In this document: positions 8,139-18,434 of the stretch, one piece after another
How the letters are laid out: every line of letters starts with the position of its first letter
Position numbering within the stretch: the stretch's first letter is position 1
Assembly (NCBI GenBank): GCA_045123185.1
Contig: JBGVIL010000178.1
Span: 33,874 to 97,873, forward strand
Source of the DNA: UBA1231 sp045123185
GTDB lineage: Bacteria > Bacillota_I > Bacilli_A > ML615J-28 > CAG-313
Reading direction: 5' to 3'
Length of the DNA stretch: 64,000 bases
Made by a program: the position numbers and the translations under genes
Notes under the pieces: generated by a model
Databases searched by the model: none
Told to the model about the DNA's origin: nothing
The model's input: only the letters and a program-made list of their open reading frames with translations

Positions 8139-11100
8139 TTATACTTCTTGTATATAAATAGTTATTGAATATGTACCATTTTTGGTTAAACCTTGACCAT
8201 TAATATATACAAATGTACCACTTACAGTAAAACTACCATCTGATAAAATTAAATCTGGATTTATACCACTATAAGTAAAACCTAATGCACCACCACCACT
8301 TGTTTCGTTACCACTATCATTTGATGCTTCAATACTTTGAATTGTACAACCAACATTATTGATTGAAAAATCTATATCAAATGTTTGGTATTGACCCATA
8401 TTACTAGATGGATAATTAAATGTATGACTTCTAGTTATACTAACACCATCATTACAGAATTGTACATTAGATACAGTTGAATTTGCATTTGTTGCACCCC
8501 ATGTGTTAGTAGTACTAAATCTAATTGTAGGTGTTACACATGGGTCAGTTTGAGAAGAACTTGGTATAATTTCCCAATCTGTATCACAATTATAATTATA
8601 TTCACTATCACTACTTGGGCTTATACTTGAAATTGAAATACTTGTTCCAGCAGTTGATGTTATTGCTTGTGTGGTTGATAATGTCTTACTATTACTATTA
8701 TTACCTTCACTTATATTAATAGAGTTAGTAACAATTGCATTATTATTAACTTTAACATTAAAGTTAATTGTAACATCACTTGCTACCATTTCTTCAAATG
8801 TTGCTGTCATTGTATGTGATGCATCATCATATGATAAAAATAATGGGTTACATGTAAGTGTTTGGTCAGGTGTATCACCACTATCATCACCATTATTATC
8901 GGAATTTATTTCAATGTCACAATCAGAATAGTTATATGTACTATCTTCACTAGGTGTAACACTTAAGAAATATGAATCACTTGTACCAAATTGGAATTGT
9001 GTTGAACGTGAAGAACCTGTTGTTTTACCTTTATCAACTAATACTTCTTGTTCCCAATCTAATCCATCGTTAATATTATCACCACTATTATAACCATTTA
9101 CCGCATAGAATTTATAAATCAAATCACTTGTTGCAGCATATGGTAATGTTACTTCCCAAGTTCTACCACTTACTTTTACACTAGCACAGTTTCTAGTTAA
9201 TTCTTGTGGAGCACATTCGGTATGTGCTGTACCATATTGTTCAAGTGTACATGTTCCACTACAATTCCATGTTGTAGAAGATGCTATAAATGTAATATAT
9301 CTACTGTTTGCTGATGTGTTTTCTCCACCAATCCAATCATAATCAAAAACACGACCAGTTTGATTTGGTTCATATTCAATTCTACCACCTTGTAAATTAC
9401 ATCCACTACCATTTGTAATCAATACAACTGAACTAGTAGGTGCTGATTCAACATATGACTGACAATTATCGCCCTCAAATAATTGAAAATCTAAACTACC
9501 AGCATAAGTAGTTTTATTATAACAGAATGGTTGAGCACCATAAACTAATTTTATACAAGTTTTAGGTTCACTACAATCATTAACTGTTGCTGTTATTGTA
9601 AAAAATACACAACTACCATTTGGATGGCAGAATGTTGGTGTTATTGTTGATTGTGTTGGTTTTTTTGTCAAAGTGAAATAAAATGGTACTTCAGTTCCAT
9701 TAGGAGTACCAAAATCTATGGTAATACCATCATCACTAATACCAATAATATCTTCAATTTCTGGTTCTACATATGAACCATTTGTTGAACAAATGATATG
9801 TCCAGCAAGTGTTCTTTCATTTAAACAGAATGTTTTAGAATAACTTGAACTACCATTACCACCATGTTCAATAACATAAGTATTAGATGATTTTTGTGTT
9901 ACATAGATTGTTTTAATATCATTGCTAGGATAATCATATGTAAATTCAACATCACCACTTAATTCTATTTCATTATCATTACATACTGCTCTAAGTGTTG
10001 TTTGACCAATGTTACCAAAACACATTTCTTGTGTTCCATTTTTAGATACTGAATGACTTCCTTCTTGTGTACCATTTGTTAATTGGTATGAAATTGTAAT
10101 TGTTTTATTTAAATTAGTTGTAACATAAGACATTTTCATACAAGAAGTGTTTACATAACAAGATTCTTGATATGCTGTATTTGAATCACTATATCCATTA
10201 TATGTTGCTGTAACAGTTGCTGTTCTTCTTGCATCTAATGAATATGCACCTAATGTTAAAACACCATTATTTACTGAACCCAAGTCAGTAGACCAAGTTG
10301 CTGAATTTGTTACATTTATACTATCAGAATCAGTATTAGTACCACTATCAATTACAACACCACTATGGTCTTTTTCTTCCCAATCATATTTCCATGAAGT
10401 AATGTAATATGCTTGGAATGTTGCAGTACCACCATCACATCCAACATAACTTGATGCTACTGTTACTGATAAATCATATGAGTAACCATAAGGTTCACCA
10501 TTATAAATACCTGCTTGTGATGCATCTTGACTTAATGAACAAGTTGTTGTTTTACCATCATAAGTTACAGTTAAAGTACCACTTCTTAATGCACCACTAT
10601 TTACACCAATTGAGACAGTTGATGTTGTACATTCAAAATCACCAGTTGTTGACGCATTACTTGGTGTTACAACACTTGTTGTATCATAATTATTTGTATC
10701 CATTACAACATTACAACTATCATATTTTTCTTGATATTGTGTATAATATCTTGTAACTGTGAATGATTTGCTACCACCACTAGATTCAAATGACATAGAT
10801 GTTGGTGATACTCCAATTTTATTTGTAGATGTTGATGTATTAACCCATCCACCAACAGTATTTGCTCCTTGTGTAATGTTTACATTATCTGATTTTGTAA
10901 TTGTTCTACCACCATTAAATGTATATGTATATGTACCATTTACATTAACTGTTCTTTCAGCAGCAATATTAGTGGTTGGATAATTTACACTATTTTTAGC
11001 AAAATTTATTGATGAACTATTAATTGTTGTATATGTAGCAGAATCAGAATATGTTGCACTTACTGCTTGTGATATTTGAGTTGATGATGATACTAATCCA

Positions 11101-11474
11101 CCACCTTCAGATTTTGTAACTACTTTAAAATATCCAATTGCTGATAATGTTGTTGATTCGCCACAACATGATAATGATGTTTTAGCAGCAGATACATCAA
11201 TACTTTGTAATTCAGCGTATTTTAATTGTAAATGTTCACGAATTACCAATTGATTATTAGCATAAGTTGATGTTGATGTAAACTTAGGATTTACATATAT
11301 ACCATTAACAATAGATAATGGTGATGTGTTATCCTTAAAATTTAAAACTAAATCTCCATTTGTTAATTCAGCATATGTAGGACAATAAGACATATCTGTA
11401 TATGATGAATTAATTTTTACAACATCACCAACAAAATTTTTTAAATAACCAATAGTTATTACTTGATTTGACAT
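8139..11474 (-). CDS. Large BACON/Ig-like repeat structural protein
   Basis: About 1111 aa, beta-rich, Ser/Thr/Asn/Cys-rich and without a signal peptide from this start. Repeated Ig-like units resemble BACON domains, e.g. SPTSMSFESSGGSKSFTVTR near residues 220-240 and the pattern SGTLTVTYDGK...CSLSQ. BACON domains are known from Bacteroidota carbohydrate-binding proteins and crAss-like phage tail proteins. I chose ATG 11474 because the sequence MSNQVITIGYLKNF aligns with the start of the protein at 30805-33159 (MDNNIVTLGYLKEF). An in-frame ATG at 11579 would add 35 residues with a hydrophobic segment and cannot be ruled out. Probably a virion appendage protein. Confidence 0.75.
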   Translation of the reverse strand: MSNQVITIGYLKNFVGDVVKINSSYTDMSYCPTYAELTNGDLVLNFKDNTSPLSIVNGIYVNPKFTSTSTYANNQLVIREHLQLKYAELQSIDVSAAKTSLSCCGESTTLSAIGYFKVVTKSEGGGLVSSSTQISQAVSATYSDSATYTTINSSSINFAKNSVNYPTTNIAAERTVNVNGTYTYTFNGGRTITKSDNVNITQGANTVGGWVNTSTSTNKIGVSPTSMSFESSGGSKSFTVTRYYTQYQEKYDSCNVVMDTNNYDTTSVVTPSNASTTGDFECTTSTVSIGVNSGALRSGTLTVTYDGKTTTCSLSQDASQAGIYNGEPYGYSYDLSVTVASSYVGCDGGTATFQAYYITSWKYDWEEKDHSGVVIDSGTNTDSDSINVTNSATWSTDLGSVNNGVLTLGAYSLDARRTATVTATYNGYSDSNTAYQESCYVNTSCMKMSYVTTNLNKTITISYQLTNGTQEGSHSVSKNGTQEMCFGNIGQTTLRAVCNDNEIELSGDVEFTYDYPSNDIKTIYVTQKSSNTYVIEHGGNGSSSYSKTFCLNERTLAGHIICSTNGSYVEPEIEDIIGISDDGITIDFGTPNGTEVPFYFTLTKKPTQSTITPTFCHPNGSCVFFTITATVNDCSEPKTCIKLVYGAQPFCYNKTTYAGSLDFQLFEGDNCQSYVESAPTSSVVLITNGSGCNLQGGRIEYEPNQTGRVFDYDWIGGENTSANSRYITFIASSTTWNCSGTCTLEQYGTAHTECAPQELTRNCASVKVSGRTWEVTLPYAATSDLIYKFYAVNGYNSGDNINDGLDWEQEVLVDKGKTTGSSRSTQFQFGTSDSYFLSVTPSEDSTYNYSDCDIEINSDNNGDDSGDTPDQTLTCNPLFLSYDDASHTMTATFEEMVASDVTINFNVKVNNNAIVTNSINISEGNNSNSKTLSTTQAITSTAGTSISISSISPSSDSEYNYNCDTDWEIIPSSSQTDPCVTPTIRFSTTNTWGATNANSTVSNVQFCNDGVSITRSHTFNYPSSNMGQYQTFDIDFSINNVGCTIQSIEASNDSGNETSGGGALGFTYSGINPDLILSDGSFTVSGTFVYINGQGLTKNGTYSITIYIQEV

Positions 11475-11726
11475 GTTATAAAATATTTTGTTATATATTA
11501 TTTTAAAAAACTTTTTTAAAATAAATATACCAACAATACATGAAATGATAATTAAAATGTTACTTAATAGGTCTTCCATTATTATCTTTTATATTATAAT
11601 TTAAGTTATTATTCATTTTAGAATTATAATATTTATTGTTTTTTATATTAAATTTATTATAAATTTTTTTATTAGTTTTCATATATAAAATTTAATAGTA
11701 AATAGTTTGTATTTTTCACAATTTTT

Positions 11727-11737
11727 ATATATTTTTG
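11727..11737 (+). promoter_or_regulatory. Promoter for primase gene
   Basis: TATATATTTTTGCAT region on the plus strand, matching TAnnTTTGC, with TTTG about 20 bases upstream. It decides the primase start: the upstream TTG at 11735 lies inside this box, so translation most likely starts at ATG 11768. Confidence 0.65.
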
Positions 11738-11767
11738 CATATATTAACCATAAAAATATATAAAATA

Positions 11768-12790
11768 ATGATACCAAGTGAAATATATAAACTTAAAGAT
11801 ATTTTAGATTCATTTTTAGGTAGAAGTAAAAATGAATTAACAGAATCATATCAATTACAATATTCTTGCCCTCGTTGTAGAGAATTAAAAGGTACATCTG
11901 AAAACCGTAAATTTAATTTAGAATGTAATTTACGTTTAGGCGTATTTAAATGTTGGTCATGTTCATCACATGATGATGATATGCATGGTTCATTAAAAAG
12001 ATTAATTAAATTATATGGTAATGAAGATATATATGAAGCATATAAGGAAACTATTTTTTCATTAAGACAATCTAAATTATTTGAACTTAATTTTAATAAG
12101 GAAGATTTTAATATTGATAAATCTTTAAATGTAATTGATAAAGAATTTGAGTTACCATCATCATTTACATTATTTAATAAAAATGGATTTAATAATAAAA
12201 AGGCATTGGATTATTTATTTTCACGAAATATTGGATGGGATATAATTGAAAAATATAATATTGGTTATACAAAATATGATGAAAATAATAAACAAGTATC
12301 ATCAAGAATTATTATTCCATCATATAATGAATTTAATGAACTTGATTATTGGACAGGACGTGATTTTACATCATTATCAAATAGACAAAAATATTTTAAC
12401 CCAAAAATTGAAAGAAAGAATCTTATATTTAATGAAGGTTTAATTAATTGGGATGCTGATATTACACTTGTTGAAGGACCGTTTGACCATATTGTTGTGC
12501 CAAATTCAATACCTTTATTGGGTAAAGCATTAAAGGAAGATTTTAAATTATATCAAACAATACTAGAAAAATGTAATGCAAATATTAATATTTGGTTGGA
12601 TAATGATGCATATAATGATATTATTAAAATATATTCATTATTAAATCATGGAAGATTACATAATAAAATTAGAGTAATTGAAACAATTGGTGAAAAAGAC
12701 CCTAGTGATGTTTATAAAGATTGTGGTAAAAAAGGCATTATATATAATTTAAAACAAACAACAAAAATTGATGAAATTAAATTAATTTAA
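11768..12790 (+). CDS. DNA primase (zinc-binding and TOPRIM domains)
   Basis: 340 aa from ATG 11768. An N-terminal zinc ribbon (Cys34, Cys37, Cys62, Cys65: CPRC and CWSC) is followed by a linker and a TOPRIM domain with LVEGPFD near residue 226 (catalytic Glu) and WLDNDAY near residue 276. This is the layout of the primase half of T7 gp4/DnaG-type proteins, without the helicase domain. It synthesises RNA primers for lagging-strand DNA replication. It lies alone on the plus strand between appendage genes. A TTG start at 11735 is excluded because it overlaps the promoter. Confidence 0.9.
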   Translation: MIPSEIYKLKDILDSFLGRSKNELTESYQLQYSCPRCRELKGTSENRKFNLECNLRLGVFKCWSCSSHDDDMHGSLKRLIKLYGNEDIYEAYKETIFSLRQSKLFELNFNKEDFNIDKSLNVIDKEFELPSSFTLFNKNGFNNKKALDYLFSRNIGWDIIEKYNIGYTKYDENNKQVSSRIIIPSYNEFNELDYWTGRDFTSLSNRQKYFNPKIERKNLIFNEGLINWDADITLVEGPFDHIVVPNSIPLLGKALKEDFKLYQTILEKCNANINIWLDNDAYNDIIKIYSLLNHGRLHNKIRVIETIGEKDPSDVYKDCGKKGIIYNLKQTTKIDEIKLI

Positions 12791-12808
12791 AACATTAATA
12801 ATATGTAG

Positions 12809-12819
12809 TATTTATATTA
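12809..12819 (+). promoter_or_regulatory. Late-type box TATTTATATTA
   Basis: TATTTATATTA ends 26 bases before the ATG of the repeat protein at 12846. It belongs to a recurrent TATTTATWATA box upstream of appendage genes; no TAnnTTTG is present here. Confidence 0.4.
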
Positions 12820-12845
12820 TTTATATTAAAATATACTACATTTTT

Positions 12846-13892
12846 ATGGAAAAACTTAGAAAATTTGAAACAGAAGAAGAATTTTTAAATGAAAAAAATT
12901 CATTTAATTATCCTACAGTATCATTAACTGATGATAATGGTAAAGTATGGGTAATGGAAGAAGAAAATTATATTTTAGCAACATATTTATGGGATGTTAC
13001 TGATGAAAATGTTGAACCTAAAGAAAATAATAGTTATACATATATTAATGGTTTATTTATAAATGAAGTTCCTCTCTTTATTGAAAATATTGAATTAGTT
13101 TCAATTAATGAAGGACATGCAACTTTTAAATTTTCTTTATATAAAGAAACAAAAACACATTCAATTTATTTAGAAGAAAGTTTTTGGGTTACAAGTAATG
13201 GTTATGGTAATGCTTTTGTTCCATTGATTAGTGTTGATTTTTCTAAAGCACATCTTATATTTGATTATTTACCGCAATATATGTTTCCATCATCAGTTAA
13301 AGATATTACATTTGGTAAAAATTTTAATACAAGTAATGTAACTAATATGAATAGTTTATTTTGTTATTGTAAAGATTTAAATGAAATTAATGGTATTGAA
13401 TATATTGATACATCTAATGTAACTAGTATGTATGCTATGTTTAATGGTTGTAATAGTTTAACATCCTTAGATTTAAGTTCATTTAATACATCTAATGTAT
13501 ATAGTATGGGTTATATGTTTAATACTTGTAGAAGTTTAACATCATTAGATTTAAGTAATTTTGATACATCTAAGGTAACTAATATGCAAAGTATGTTTAG
13601 TCATTGTAATGATTTAACATCATTAAATTTAAATAATTTTGATACATTAAGTGTAAATGATATAGGTGGTATTTTTATATATTGTGATAATTTAAATTCA
13701 ATTGAATTTGGTAATTTATCATATGTATCTAATGTGGGATCATATTATGGAGTATTTGAAGGTGTTCCATCAACATGTGTATTAACTTTATGTTCTAACA
13801 CACAAGAATCTTGGGATAATTTATTAAGTAAATCTGATGTTAAATTTAATGGTACTGTAAATTACAAAACTTGTGAAGAACCAAATGAATAA
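12846..13892 (+). CDS. BspA-like 26-residue leucine-rich repeat protein (short)
   Basis: 348 aa. The N-terminal docking module (residues 1-60: KFETEEEF...YPTVSLT...GKVWV...NYILATY) is shared with the genes at 14711-18136 and 43750-44775. Residues about 160-285 hold about five 26-residue repeats of the type LTSLDLSSFNTSNVTSMYAMFNGC (DUF285 / surface-protein 26-residue repeat). A C-terminal cap (about 290-345: VPSTCVLTLCSNTQ.SWDNLL) is shared with three sister genes. There is no signal peptide or anchor, which argues for a virion protein such as a receptor-binding fibre rather than a secreted adhesin. It is followed by the GT6 gene. Confidence 0.85.
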   Translation: MEKLRKFETEEEFLNEKNSFNYPTVSLTDDNGKVWVMEEENYILATYLWDVTDENVEPKENNSYTYINGLFINEVPLFIENIELVSINEGHATFKFSLYKETKTHSIYLEESFWVTSNGYGNAFVPLISVDFSKAHLIFDYLPQYMFPSSVKDITFGKNFNTSNVTNMNSLFCYCKDLNEINGIEYIDTSNVTSMYAMFNGCNSLTSLDLSSFNTSNVYSMGYMFNTCRSLTSLDLSNFDTSKVTNMQSMFSHCNDLTSLNLNNFDTLSVNDIGGIFIYCDNLNSIEFGNLSYVSNVGSYYGVFEGVPSTCVLTLCSNTQESWDNLLSKSDVKFNGTVNYKTCEEPNE

Positions 13893-13907
13893 TTAAAATA
13901 ATTTTAA

Positions 13908-13918
13908 TATTTATAATA
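13908..13918 (+). promoter_or_regulatory. Late-type box TATTTATAATA
   Basis: Exact TATTTATAATA 22 bases before the ATG of the glycosyltransferase gene. Confidence 0.4.
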
Positions 13919-13940
13919 TAAAAATATTGTAACTTAAATT

Positions 13941-14651
13941 ATGAATATAGGTATTTTATATATTGGTATAGGTGAGAAATATTTCTCATTATACCATGAT
14001 TTTAAAGAATCGTTTGATAAAAATTTTTTACCAAACCATAATAAACATTATTTCTTAATTTGTGATAATGATTATGGTTATGAATTACATGAAGATGAAA
14101 CAAGAATTATTGTAGAAGATGAAGGATGGCCTTATCCAATACTTAAACGTTTTGAGTATTTTTTAAAATGTGATACTGAAGGTATGGATTATTTATTTTT
14201 CATTAATGGTAATGCTATTTGCCAACATCAAGTAAATGATGAAGATATTATACCAAGAAGAGAACATGATTGGTTATGTGGTTGTGCTCAAAAATTCATG
14301 ATGCTTAGAAATTTTGATTATGAATCAATGGGGTATTTCAAAAAAGGTTTATATCCTACTTTTAAAGGTGGTTTATTAGGTGGTAGAAGAAAAGAATTTC
14401 TTGAAATGTGTGAGGAATGTGTTAAAATGATTGCAGAAGATTTTGAAAAATATGGTGAACCAAAATATTATGATGAAGTTTATTTTAATACATATGCATT
14501 AGATAAAAAAGTTATGAAAGTATTACCAAATGTATTTTCATATTTTAATTTTAAAAACAATTTACCAAAAATTGTAACAAGAAGTAAAGAGAAATTATTT
14601 GGTAAAGAATTTTTAAAAAATTTAAAAGGTAAAGATTATGGCAATAAATAA
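13941..14651 (+). CDS. Family 6 glycosyltransferase (GT6, ABO/alpha-galactosyltransferase-like)
   Basis: 236 aa. Family landmarks in order: N-terminal IGILYIGIGEKYF, GWPYPILKRFEYF near residue 75, DYLFFINGN near residue 94 (the metal-site DxD of animal enzymes is replaced by NxN in bacterial GT6, here NGN), FKGGLLGGRRKEFL near residue 142 and YDEVYFN near residue 178 for the usual HDE. GT6 enzymes transfer Gal or GalNAc in alpha-1,3 linkage. Bacterial members, for instance in Bacteroides, act without metal. Placed between two repeat-protein genes, it may glycosylate virion fibres or alter host surface glycans (inference). It ends at a bidirectional terminator. Confidence 0.85.
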   Translation: MNIGILYIGIGEKYFSLYHDFKESFDKNFLPNHNKHYFLICDNDYGYELHEDETRIIVEDEGWPYPILKRFEYFLKCDTEGMDYLFFINGNAICQHQVNDEDIIPRREHDWLCGCAQKFMMLRNFDYESMGYFKKGLYPTFKGGLLGGRRKEFLEMCEECVKMIAEDFEKYGEPKYYDEVYFNTYALDKKVMKVLPNVFSYFNFKNNLPKIVTRSKEKLFGKEFLKNLKGKDYGNK

Positions 14652-14656
14652 TAAAA

Positions 14657-14690
14657 AAAAAGGTTAACTAAATTAATAGTTAACCTTTTT
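14657..14690. terminator. Bidirectional terminator
   Basis: 14-bp stem around AAGGTTAACTA / TAGTTAACCTT with loop AATTAA between convergent genes. Nearly identical hairpins occur at 39389-39421 and 43706-43733. Confidence 0.85.
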
Positions 14691-14710
14691 TTTTATTTAA
14701 TATATAATTA

Positions 14711-17700
14711 TTATTCTAACGATTGTTCTGTACAATCAATGTATTGTTTAGTACCATTAAAATATACACTTGATTTACTTAATAATGTATCCCAAGATGT
14801 TTGAGTATTAGAACATAAAGTTAATATACATGATGTTGGAACAGAACTAAACATATAACTATATGATGTTACTTTAGATACATCTGCTTTATTACCAAAA
14901 GTAATTGATGTTAATTTGTTACAATAATTAAACATATAACGCATATCATATACATTAGATGTATCAAAGTTACTTAAATTTAATGAAGTTAAATTATTAC
15001 AATAATAAAACATATTACTCATATTAGTAACAGCAGATGTGTCAAAGTTACTTAAATCTAATGATGTTAAACCACTACAATTAGAAAACATAGTACTCAT
15101 ATTAGTTACATTAGATGTATTAAAGTTACTTAAATCTAATGAAGTTAAACTACTACACCAACTAAACATATAACTCATATTAGTTACCTTAGATGTATCA
15201 AAGTTACTTAAATCTAAGGATGTTAAATCATAACATTGATTAAACATACCACTCATATCAGTTACCTTAGATGTATCAAAGTGAGTTAAATCTAATGATA
15301 TTATATTATAACATCCTTCAAACATTCCAGTCATATTAGTTACATTAGATGTATCAAAGTTACTTAAATCTAAGGATGTTAAACTATGACAATTACTAAA
15401 CATACTACTAATATTAGTTGCATTTAATGTTTTAAATAATTTACCAAACGTAACTATTTTTAAATTTTTACAATAATAAAACATATAATGCATATCAGTT
15501 ACATTAACCATAGTAGATGAATTATTAAATGTTACGGATGTTAAATTATCACAATAATAAAACATTTTATACATGTTAGTTACATTTGATAAATTAAAAT
15601 TCTCATTAAATGTAACAGATATTAAATTATTATAATTACTAAACATACTTTGCATTGAGTCAATTATATCAATAGATGCTTGTATTTTTATTGTTTCACC
15701 ATAAGGAAGTGTATAATCCGTATATTGTATAATGTCTATACCATTAATATAATATTTTGTAACATTATCACCTAAATATGGTATATTACCATCATACATA
15801 TAAATTAAAATAATATCAAATAAAGAATCATCAATATTATTAATTGATATATAATTAATATCTTTATTTAAAGATATATTACCAACACATTCTCCATTAA
15901 AATATAATGAAGTATTTACATTAGTATTTATATTTAATGATATAAACCAATACTTTTCATTTTCATCATAAGTTAATTGTTTATTTTCAAATAAAACTTC
16001 ACCTTCAGTAATTTCATTTCCTTCATCAAATAATCTTACTTTAATATCAATATTACCATTACAAATAATATTTAATTCTCTACTAGAAAGATAAGAAATA
16101 TTAATTGATGTATCATAAAATAAATCTATGTAATCACATTTACATATTATTGTTTCCAATTTAGGCATTAATATAAAGCCACTTTGATAAGACCCATTTC
16201 CAATCATGTTATACGTGTCAGTGTAGTTTATAAAATCAAATGAACTTAAATCTAATTCAGTTAAACTGTGACAATTAACAAACATATAATTCATATTAGT
16301 TACATTAGATGTATTAAATGAACTTAAATCTAATGATGTTAATTTATTACAATCTGCAAACATACTTTGCATAGTAGTTACATTAGATGTGTTAAAGTTA
16401 CTTAAATCTAATGAAGTTAAACTTCTACAACTATAAAACATATAACTCATACTAGTTACCTTAGATGTATCAAAGTTACTTAAATCTAAGGATGTTAAAC
16501 TATTACAACCATTAAACATACTAGTCATATTAGTAACTGATGATGTATTAAAATGTGTCAAATCTAATGATGTTAATTTATTACAACTATAAAACATATA
16601 ACTCATACTAGTTACCTTAGATGTATCAAAGTTACTTAAATCTAATGAAGACAAATTATTACAATATTCAAACATAGAAGTCATATCAGTTACATTAGAT
16701 GTATCAAATGAACTTAAATCTAATGATGTTAAATAATAACATTGATAAAACATATTACTCATATCAGTTACATTAGAAGTATCTATTATGAAAATTATTT
16801 GATATCTACCTATATTATTATTTTGGTAAGTTATTGTTGGTGTGACTTCTACACAATCAATATACATATTAATAATATTATTAATATCATAATTTTCTTG
16901 TAATAAATATTTATTGCCTTCAGAAGTTATTAACAATATTTCATTAACGATACTATAATTGCAATTTATAATTACTAATTTTGTATTGTTTAAATATGTA
17001 TATAATGTATCAATTTTAACACCATCTTGTAATATATTGTATTCAACAACATCTTTTACATTTTCAAATGTAAATGCATATGCATTTAATTCTTCATTAT
17101 ATATACCTTGAATACCATTTGATAATGTTAAGTTTAAATTTGATGGATATGTATCATTATTATAATCATATACCTTAATTAAATGTGTAAATTCATAAAA
17201 TAGTGGGTTTGAAATACAATATCCTTCTATTTTAGAATTTATTTTATTATAATCATAATTAACAATACATTTAGTTAAATTCATATTATTAATAAAATAA
17301 TCATATAATGACATATCATTTAAATATAAGGATGTTAAACCACTACAACCATAAAACATATCACCCATATCAGTTACATTAGATGCATCAAAGTTACTTA
17401 AATCTAATGATGTTAAATTATTACAATTCCAAAACATTTCAGTCATACCAGTAACCTTAGATGTATCAAATGAACTTAAATTTAATGATGTTAAACTATA
17501 ACAATTCCAAAACATATAACTTATATCAGTTACATTAGATGTATCAAATGAACTTAAATCTAATGATGTTAATTCAAATAGATTCTCAAACATACCACAC
17601 ATATCAGTTATACCTTCTATGTTTAAATTACTAACATCTAATGATGTTAATTCTGGTGCAAAAAGAAAATTAAATGGACATATATAATTATTATATACAT

Positions 17701-18136
17701 TATCTTGATTTATTTGGTTAATTTTAAACTTTGCATTTGAAAAATCTATGTTTATTAATGGTACACAAAAATACCCATAACCATATTCTTCAATATAATA
17801 AAATAATGGTTCTGTTATTACAATACCATCTTCTAATGCGTTTTCTTTTAAATGTAATTTATATGTTGCTGAACCATCTTCATTAATTGAAACTAATTTT
17901 TCTTCTTTAATAAAATCTGGTCTACCATTAACATAAAAATCATCAATATAATGACCTTCATAATTATAATCTTTTTCATTACCAACATCCCATCTATATG
18001 TTGCTAAAATATAATTTGGTGTTTCTTGAACCCAAGGTTCATCAGTATCTTCAGTATAAGATATTGAAGGATAGTTCAGAGAAACTTTCTGAACAAAATA
18101 TTCTTCTTCTGTTTTAAAATATTTTAAATCTTCCAT
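14711..18136 (-). CDS. BspA-like 26-residue repeat protein (1141 aa)
   Basis: The N-terminal docking module (KYFKTEEEYF...YPSISYTEDTDEPWV) is shared with 12846-13892 and 43750-44775. Three blocks of 26-residue repeats (about 4, 7 and 9 units: LTSLDLSNFDTSKVTSMSYMFYSC) are separated by two beta-rich linker modules near residues 300-430 and 650-790. The C-terminal cap (VPTSCILTLCSNTQTSWDTLL) is shared with sister genes. Every repeat has an invariant MFxxC, giving a column of Cys along the solenoid. There is no signal peptide. Probably an alternative receptor-binding or adhesin appendage; its role is inferred from context. Confidence 0.85.
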   Translation of the reverse strand: MEDLKYFKTEEEYFVQKVSLNYPSISYTEDTDEPWVQETPNYILATYRWDVGNEKDYNYEGHYIDDFYVNGRPDFIKEEKLVSINEDGSATYKLHLKENALEDGIVITEPLFYYIEEYGYGYFCVPLINIDFSNAKFKINQINQDNVYNNYICPFNFLFAPELTSLDVSNLNIEGITDMCGMFENLFELTSLDLSSFDTSNVTDISYMFWNCYSLTSLNLSSFDTSKVTGMTEMFWNCNNLTSLDLSNFDASNVTDMGDMFYGCSGLTSLYLNDMSLYDYFINNMNLTKCIVNYDYNKINSKIEGYCISNPLFYEFTHLIKVYDYNNDTYPSNLNLTLSNGIQGIYNEELNAYAFTFENVKDVVEYNILQDGVKIDTLYTYLNNTKLVIINCNYSIVNEILLITSEGNKYLLQENYDINNIINMYIDCVEVTPTITYQNNNIGRYQIIFIIDTSNVTDMSNMFYQCYYLTSLDLSSFDTSNVTDMTSMFEYCNNLSSLDLSNFDTSKVTSMSYMFYSCNKLTSLDLTHFNTSSVTNMTSMFNGCNSLTSLDLSNFDTSKVTSMSYMFYSCRSLTSLDLSNFNTSNVTTMQSMFADCNKLTSLDLSSFNTSNVTNMNYMFVNCHSLTELDLSSFDFINYTDTYNMIGNGSYQSGFILMPKLETIICKCDYIDLFYDTSINISYLSSRELNIICNGNIDIKVRLFDEGNEITEGEVLFENKQLTYDENEKYWFISLNINTNVNTSLYFNGECVGNISLNKDINYISINNIDDSLFDIILIYMYDGNIPYLGDNVTKYYINGIDIIQYTDYTLPYGETIKIQASIDIIDSMQSMFSNYNNLISVTFNENFNLSNVTNMYKMFYYCDNLTSVTFNNSSTMVNVTDMHYMFYYCKNLKIVTFGKLFKTLNATNISSMFSNCHSLTSLDLSNFDTSNVTNMTGMFEGCYNIISLDLTHFDTSKVTDMSGMFNQCYDLTSLDLSNFDTSKVTNMSYMFSWCSSLTSLDLSNFNTSNVTNMSTMFSNCSGLTSLDLSNFDTSAVTNMSNMFYYCNNLTSLNLSNFDTSNVYDMRYMFNYCNKLTSITFGNKADVSKVTSYSYMFSSVPTSCILTLCSNTQTSWDTLLSKSSVYFNGTKQYIDCTEQSLE

Positions 18137-18163
18137 TATTATTTATATAATTTTATTTTATAA

Positions 18164-18178
18164 TATTTATTATAAATA
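18164..18178. promoter_or_regulatory. Overlapping divergent late-type boxes
   Basis: TATTTATTATA on the plus strand (18164-18174, 17 bases before ATG 18192) overlaps TATTTATAATA on the minus strand (18168-18178, 31 bases before ATG 18136). One near-palindromic site could serve both genes. Confidence 0.4.
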
Positions 18179-18191
18179 AATAACAATACTT

Positions 18192-18392
18192 ATGGTAAAG
18201 AAGAAAAATACATCAAATGTTTTTATTAAAAAAACAGATAATAAGAAAATAAAAGATTCTGAATTAATGTTAACTAAATTAGCATTTTTAATTGAAAATG
18301 GATTAATTGACCCATCATTATATTATAATGGAGTAATTTATGATTTTGATGGATTGGATTTAAAAAATCTTAAAAAGAATTGGGAGTATTAA
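18192..18392 (+). CDS. Small basic protein of unknown function
   Basis: 66 aa with a Lys-rich N-terminus (MVKKKNTSN) and a helical middle followed by DPSLYYNGVIYDFDGLDL. It is bracketed by a late-type box and a terminator hairpin, which supports a real gene. No family is recognised. Confidence 0.6.
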   Translation: MVKKKNTSNVFIKKTDNKKIKDSELMLTKLAFLIENGLIDPSLYYNGVIYDFDGLDLKNLKKNWEY

Positions 18393-18397
18393 AAATA

Positions 18398-18430
18398 AAA
18401 AAGGAGTTTAAAAAATATAAACTCCTTTTT
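18398..18430. terminator. Bidirectional terminator
   Basis: 13-bp stem AAAAAGGAGTTTA / TAAACTCCTTTTT between convergent genes ending at 18392 and 18435. Confidence 0.85.
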
Positions 18431-18434
18431 TTAT

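Noticed and set aside
10409..10756. His/Leu-rich 115-residue plus-strand frame
   Set aside because: It is the antisense shadow of the Ser/Asn/Asp-rich BACON-like protein.
11735..11767. TTG start for the primase, 11 codons upstream
   Set aside because: It lies within the TAnnTTTGC promoter box; ATG 11768 gives a protein starting just before the zinc ribbon.
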